Assembly (NCBI RefSeq): GCF_021028955.1
Contig: NZ_JAIWPE010000095.1
Coordinates: 62,001-126,000, forward strand
Direction: 5' to 3'
Source of the DNA: Salipaludibacillus sp. CUR1
Lineage (GTDB): Bacteria > Bacillota > Bacilli > Bacillales > Salisediminibacteriaceae
Length of the DNA: 64,000 nucleotides
Shown: one piece after another, positions 60,633-64,000 of the stretch
How positions within the stretch are numbered: the first letter of the stretch is position 1
Layout: every line of letters starts with the position of its first letter
Made by a program: the position numbers and the translations under genes
Notes under the pieces: generated by a model
What the model was told of the DNA's origin: nothing
The model's input: only the letters and a program-made list of their open reading frames with translations
Database searches by the model: none

Positions 60633-60818
60633 ATGAACCATGTTCAGCTGCTCGCGTCTATGACTGTGCAAGCATGGGTATTATTAATAACTATGCTTAG
60701 CTTGTCGGGGGCTGCCATACTGATGTTTGTCTGGGGCAAACGGACCGGCCAGTTTAATAATACGGAAGACATTTCAAGAAAAATTTTAGAAATTGAAGAA
60801 GAAGAAGAGAGTTATTAA
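60633..60818 (+). CDS. Small single-helix protein, CcoS-like
   Basis: 61 residues: one helix (TMLSLSGAAILMFVW) followed by GKRTGQFNNTEDISRKILEI and an acidic end (EEEEESY). The order helix, then xGQFxx, then acid-rich tail resembles CcoS/FixS, the small cbb3-oxidase maturation protein, but no other cco gene is near. I treat that as a likeness only. The ATG at 60633 follows AGGAGGCAGGATA. Confidence 0.6.
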   Translation: MNHVQLLASMTVQAWVLLITMLSLSGAAILMFVWGKRTGQFNNTEDISRKILEIEEEEESY

Positions 60819-61019
60819 GCAGGTTTATTGCTGTTGTATCATTTCCTATTTTTGAAGAAGTGATATGACAGCAATTACTGTTTTTTGACAAAAAAATGAC
60901 CTTCCATGGGGAACATAGAAGGCCGTTTGGGGAGTTAATCAAGTATCAATGAACTTTGAGGGGGGAGGGGGAACTCCCGAAGATCATTGTTCTACTGACA
61001 TTTTCATTATAATTCGACA

Positions 61020-61043
61020 TTAACACTATGTCAACAGTGTTAA
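61020..61043 (+). promoter_or_regulatory. Dyad at the transcription start of the MidA-like gene
   Basis: TTAACACT (61020-61027) and AGTGTTAA (61036-61043) are a perfect 8-bp dyad with an 8-base spacer. It begins just after a TATAAT (61008-61013) with TTGTTC 15 bases upstream of that, so it covers about +1 to +24. Probably an operator for an unidentified regulator. Confidence 0.45.
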
Positions 61044-61071
61044 AATAATTTTTTTGGGGGAGAAAAGCTGC

Positions 61072-62211
61072 ATGAATGAGTTGATAGCTAAGCTTAAAGA
61101 GAAATCGACACCGCCTTGGAATTTTGCATTTTTTATGAATACAGCTCTTTATGATCCGGAGGCTGGTTATTATACTAACAACCGTTTAAAACTTGGAAAA
61201 GAAGGAGATTTTTATACCAGTAACCATGTTCATCCCGTCTTTGCTGAAACGTTTGCCCGTTTTTTTTCAGATGTGTTTGTTAAAGAAAAGATCCAGACCG
61301 CCATATGTGAACAAGGGGCAGGGGATGGGGCGTTCGCTTATCATACACTTTCATACTTAAATCGAGAGAAACCTCATGTATTTAAAGACCTGCGTTACTA
61401 TATAATTGAATCCAGCCCCTATCACCAACGGATACTTTTAAACCGTCTGGACGAATTTAAAGAGCGTGTCGAAATCTATGCTTCTCTCGGTGATTTAAAA
61501 GAGAAAGTTACTCATTTTGACGGAATTTTCTTCAGTAATGAGCTGCTTGACGCATTTCCTGTACATATTGTTGAACAGAGTGAAGAGGGACTGAAAGAAG
61601 TTTATGTTGAACCCGTAAACAGTTCCCTTCATGAAAAGGTTTTACCGTGCAGAAACGAAGAAGTTATTAATTGGATCACCACGTTTGGGCCTGATCTTCC
61701 TCCCGGTTTTCGTACAGAAGTGAGCTTAGAAATGGAGAACTGGATTAGGGAAACAGCCGGGTGGATTGATAAAGGAATGCTGGTCACTGTGGACTATGGG
61801 TACAGGAACGAGGAATTAATACGGCCTGAAAGGAAAGAAGGGTCGATACGGGGGTACTATAAACACGAGATGGTTAACGACCCTTTAAAAAGGCCGGGAG
61901 AAATGGATCTTACCTCACATATTCCTTGGGACGCTTATGAGAAAATCGTTTCGGAGGAAGGGTTAAACTTCGTCTGCCATGAGCGGCAGGACCATTTTTT
62001 ATTAAAAGCAGGATTGTTTTCTTTTTTAAAAGAGCCGTCTGAAATGAATCCTTTTTCAGAAGAATTCAAAAAAAACAGGGCGATACAGTCTTTAGTTCAT
62101 CCCGGCGGCATCAGTTCATCCTTTCAGGTAAATATTTATGGAAGGAACCTGAAGGAAGCAGAAAATTACAGCTTATTCCATGAAGATCCTTATCAGATTA
62201 AAAAACCTTGA
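61072..62211 (+). CDS. MidA/NDUFAF7-family SAM-dependent methyltransferase
   Basis: A 379-residue protein of the COG1565 class. It starts ELIAKLKEKSTPPWNFAFFM, with YDPEAGYY and GKEGDFYTS typical of the family; the SAM site includes AICEQGAGDGAFAY and YIIESSP, then FSNELLDAFPVH. In eukaryotes the homologue methylates an arginine in complex I; the bacterial target is unknown. The ATG at 61072 follows GGGGGAG. A dyad covers its likely transcription start. Confidence 0.88.
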   Translation: MNELIAKLKEKSTPPWNFAFFMNTALYDPEAGYYTNNRLKLGKEGDFYTSNHVHPVFAETFARFFSDVFVKEKIQTAICEQGAGDGAFAYHTLSYLNREKPHVFKDLRYYIIESSPYHQRILLNRLDEFKERVEIYASLGDLKEKVTHFDGIFFSNELLDAFPVHIVEQSEEGLKEVYVEPVNSSLHEKVLPCRNEEVINWITTFGPDLPPGFRTEVSLEMENWIRETAGWIDKGMLVTVDYGYRNEELIRPERKEGSIRGYYKHEMVNDPLKRPGEMDLTSHIPWDAYEKIVSEEGLNFVCHERQDHFLLKAGLFSFLKEPSEMNPFSEEFKKNRAIQSLVHPGGISSSFQVNIYGRNLKEAENYSLFHEDPYQIKKP

Positions 62212-62230
62212 CTTTTAAAAGTCAAGGTTT
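62203..62230. terminator. Bidirectional terminator between the MidA-like gene and yqgY
   Basis: AAACCTTGACTT/AAGTCAAGGTTT, 12-bp stem with a TTAA loop; it includes the stop of the MidA-like gene. Confidence 0.8.
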
Positions 62231-62241
62231 CAGTGAGGTCT

Positions 62242-62487
62242 TTAATGTCCGCCAATTTCAGGCACCATAATAAATGTGGTGTAATACGTAAACCCAACAA
62301 AAAATAACGTTAAATAAGCACCAAAAATATAGACATATACGCGCTCTGAAAGCTTTAAGTAACTGAGTGCAATAAACATTCCTGTTTGACCGAAGAATAA
62401 TATTGCTGCTGCATGCATATCCCCAACCATAAACAATACAGCGAAAATCCCGGTCCAGAACCCGAGCACTCTAAACATGCGATCCAC
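62242..62487 (-). CDS. yqgY: DUF2626 family membrane protein YqgY
   Basis: 81 residues with two to three helices: MDRMFRVLGFWTGIFAVLFM, LFFGQTGMFIALSYLKLSER and YIFGAYLTLFFVGFTYYTTF, ending IMVPEIGGH. This is a close match to Bacillus YqgY. The function is unknown. The start is GTG, about 7 bases after AGGAGGGG, and the conserved MDRMFRV N-terminus supports it over the internal ATG. Confidence 0.92.
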   Translation of the reverse strand: MDRMFRVLGFWTGIFAVLFMVGDMHAAAILFFGQTGMFIALSYLKLSERVYVYIFGAYLTLFFVGFTYYTTFIMVPEIGGH

Positions 62488-62567
62488 GACTTACCCCTCC
62501 TTTATATGTAGCGTAACAAAAAATATGAACGTAAGTCAGTTCACCTTATTATAAATCGAATAAGCAA

Positions 62568-62693
62568 CTTTGTAAACAAAGAGCAGGAAAGCTCTGTCAG
62601 TAGAAATATTATATATCACCACCTAAGCCTTCGGACAAGAGCAGTTCTGGTGATAATAATAAATATTAATTTGAGGTGACAGAGCCCGTCCTG
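62568..62693. repeat. Nested inverted repeats upstream of yqgY
   Basis: CTTTGTAAACAAAG (62568-62581) is a self-complementary dyad. Directly after it comes a nested long inverted repeat: CAGGA/TCCTG (62584, 62689), GCTCTGTCA/TGACAGAGC (62591-62599 with 62677-62685) and TATCACCA/TGGTGATA (62614-62621 with 62648-62655). The whole is about 110 bases and non-coding. It could be a structured RNA or leader element on either strand, or a small MITE-like insertion. Confidence 0.5.
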
Positions 62694-62725
62694 TTAATAT
62701 AGAGAGGAATTCAAAGTAAATCGTA

Positions 62726-63439
62726 TTAAGTCTGGCTGTTAAGTACGACTGTTGTATACGTACAGGCCATTTCATTTTTCTCAAACATATTGGATTGTTC
62801 CTGCAGATTCACGTCATCGAAGAAGAAACGGAAAATCCCTTTTATAAGAGCATGGTGCATATGGCAAACGCCTTGATTTGAGGGAGCAATTTCCTTAAAA
62901 GTGCAATTGAAAATACGGAAAATGACTTCGTTTTTTTCTTCATCGTAATGAATCTCCGGGTTAAGCCCCTGGTTTAAAGCGATTTTCTCAATAAATTTAA
63001 TTTTTTCTGCGACTGCCATATCATCAGGGTTTTGACCGAGGGATGAGACAAAATCTTTGGCAGATTCATATCCGAACCGGTCTCCTGTCTGAACGAGGGC
63101 TTCTTTTCCTGCTTCCCCGAGGGAACTTAATGTCTGAATGGCAATTTCAGAAAGTCGCTGATAATCCCGGTAAGGGAACTGAAGACTTACGACTTCATTT
63201 GATAATCTGTAAAATCTGCTTGGTCTGCCGCCTTTTCCGGTTTTTTTTGTATCTGAAACTAACATGTCCACATCCTCAAGCTTTGACAAATGAAGGCGGG
63301 CCACGTTTGCATGAATCCTGAATGTATCAGCTATTTCCTGAACAGTCACATCCCGGTGCTGCCTGCTCACATACTGGTAAATTGAAAATCGTGTTGGATC
63401 TGATAAAACGCCGGTGATCTTTAAAGTTTGCTGTTCCAT
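62726..63439 (-). CDS. ArsR/SufR-like helix-turn-helix regulator with cysteine-rich C-terminus
   Basis: A 237-residue regulator. The N-terminal winged helix is LSDPTRFSIYQYVSRQHRDV with VQEIADTFRIHANVARLHLSKLE (in pieces), followed by a wing GKGGRPSRFYRL. The C-terminal domain has CTFKEIAPSNQGVCHMHHAL and a further Cys in MACTYTTV. This C-x13-C-x2-H pattern resembles the Fe-S regulator SufR; the ligand is unproven. It has no signal of being a phage gene and its targets are unknown. The TTG/ATG region ends at 63439. Confidence 0.78.
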   Translation of the reverse strand: MEQQTLKITGVLSDPTRFSIYQYVSRQHRDVTVQEIADTFRIHANVARLHLSKLEDVDMLVSDTKKTGKGGRPSRFYRLSNEVVSLQFPYRDYQRLSEIAIQTLSSLGEAGKEALVQTGDRFGYESAKDFVSSLGQNPDDMAVAEKIKFIEKIALNQGLNPEIHYDEEKNEVIFRIFNCTFKEIAPSNQGVCHMHHALIKGIFRFFFDDVNLQEQSNMFEKNEMACTYTTVVLNSQT

Positions 63440-63660
63440 ACCGATTCACTCCCAAGTTCTAGTCTATATTTATTATATTACAGCAATATGTATAAATAAA
63501 TGTATTTTCAAGCTAATAATGTGACTAAACTGGTAAAATGTAATAAATACTGAGAATAAGGAAAAGGAAAAATTTTCACGTTTTATTTTTTTGAAAAGAA
63601 GGAATAAGTTTAACAGCGTAGAAAAAGTACATATTACCAAATTGAAGGAGGATGTTTTAA

Positions 63661-64000
63661 ATGAGTAAAATGGATACAAAAGATTTTATTATAGGAGCAG
63701 TGGTAGGTTCCATTGTTGGAGCTTCAACTGCCATGTTATTTGCACCTAAGTCTGGTAAAGAACTTCGTACAGACATTAATTCAAAGGCTAATGAAGCCAG
63801 AGATAAGACAGTGGAAGTGACAACTGCTGCTAAAGAAAAAGGAACTGAATACAGCCAGTTGGCAAAAGAAAAAGGAACTGAATATAGCCAGCTTGCAAAG
63901 GATAAATCAGATGAGTGGTCTAAGCTGGCAAAAGACCAGTGGGGCAAAGTATCTGAAAGAACTGGTAAAATTACCAATAAAGCGACAGAAATGGGAGAAG
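63661..64000 (+). CDS. YtxH-domain stress protein, truncated by the window end
   Basis: Starts at ATG after GAAGGAGGATG and stays open to the last base, so only the first ~113 residues are seen. The N-terminal hydrophobic segment DFIIGAVVGSIVGASTAMLF is followed by APKSGKELR, the YtxH signature. The rest is a charged helix with tandem 11-residue repeats (AKEKGTEYSQL twice, then AKDKSDEWSKL), an apolipoprotein/LEA-like pattern. YtxH proteins in Bacillus are general-stress proteins. A GTTTAA (63608-63613) upstream hints at a SigB-type -35, but no GGGWAW partner is convincing. Confidence 0.85.
   Translation, partial: MSKMDTKDFIIGAVVGSIVGASTAMLFAPKSGKELRTDINSKANEARDKTVEVTTAAKEKGTEYSQLAKEKGTEYSQLAKDKSDEWSKLAKDQWGKVSERTGKITNKATEMGE

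Noticed and set aside
63608-63640. SigB promoter for the YtxH gene
   Set aside because: GTTTAA is present, but no GGGWAW -10 lies at 12-15 bases; kept only as a remark.

Overview
The window is one continuous stretch of a Bacillaceae chromosome of low to moderate G+C. AT-rich intergenic regions, strong AGGAGG ribosome sites and many TTG/GTG starts all fit. It carries nearly the whole B. subtilis yqxD-dnaG-sigA to yqgY neighbourhood in recognisable order: cccA, trmK, yqfO, ispH, yqfQRST, zur, yqfWX, ispG, yqfZ, sodA, yqgE, pbpA, yqgN, yqgP, yqgQ, glcK, yqgV-yqgY. The species cannot be fixed from the sequence. No phage, IS element or CRISPR array was seen.

Region by region. 0.3-3.8 kb is the macromolecular-synthesis operon (yqxD, dnaG, sigA). 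3.8-8.9 kb is a metabolic insertion between sigA and cccA: a complete anaerobic-type glpABC operon behind a promoter-plus-terminator leader, then a glycerophosphodiesterase. 9-16.7 kb holds cytochrome c550, tRNA and DNA repair enzymes, an RNA helicase, ispH and a CarD-like regulator. 16.7-21 kb has an orphan PAS histidine kinase, a manganese-type ABC transporter lacking its binding protein but with a MntR-like box just downstream of a good promoter, and a lytic transglycosylase. 21-25 kb is ppk/ppx. 25.3-28.3 kb is a zinc ABC operon with two permeases and zur, behind a Zur-like box. 28-34 kb has yqfW, yqfX, ispG, a LysM protein, an efflux pump, a DUF1002 protein and an NfeD protein.

The most interesting part is 34.3-35.9 kb. 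A small SinI-like antirepressor gene (47 codons) sits behind a cyclic di-GMP-I (GEMM) riboswitch. Its promoter is flanked by two matches to the SinR operator consensus. Facing it are a short SinR-like repressor that lacks the SinI-binding and oligomerisation domain, and a full-length SinR. Both repressor genes carry the same 14-bp promoter/operator motif. This reads as a self-contained biofilm/motility switch with a direct c-di-GMP input.

37-44.4 kb: a Na/Pi cotransporter, tRNA-Met, tRNA-Ile(CAU) and tRNA-Ser with an orphan duplicated 5' half of the Ile tRNA, a HesB-like protein, sodA, an MFS protein, a 6S-like structured RNA and pbpA. 44.4-64 kb: small membrane proteins, a zinc-independent-type L33 protein, folate, ThiF-like and lactate enzymes, rhomboid protease, glucokinase, a FetAB exporter, a DUF1385-YqgV fused frame, the yqgW-yqgY genes, a MidA-like methyltransferase, a SufR/ArsR-like regulator, and a YtxH protein cut by the window end.

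Several functions connect: metal homeostasis (Mn ABC, Zn ABC plus Zur, superoxide dismutase, L33 type), glycerol-3-phosphate use (glpABC and GDPD), and polyphosphate turnover (ppk/ppx).
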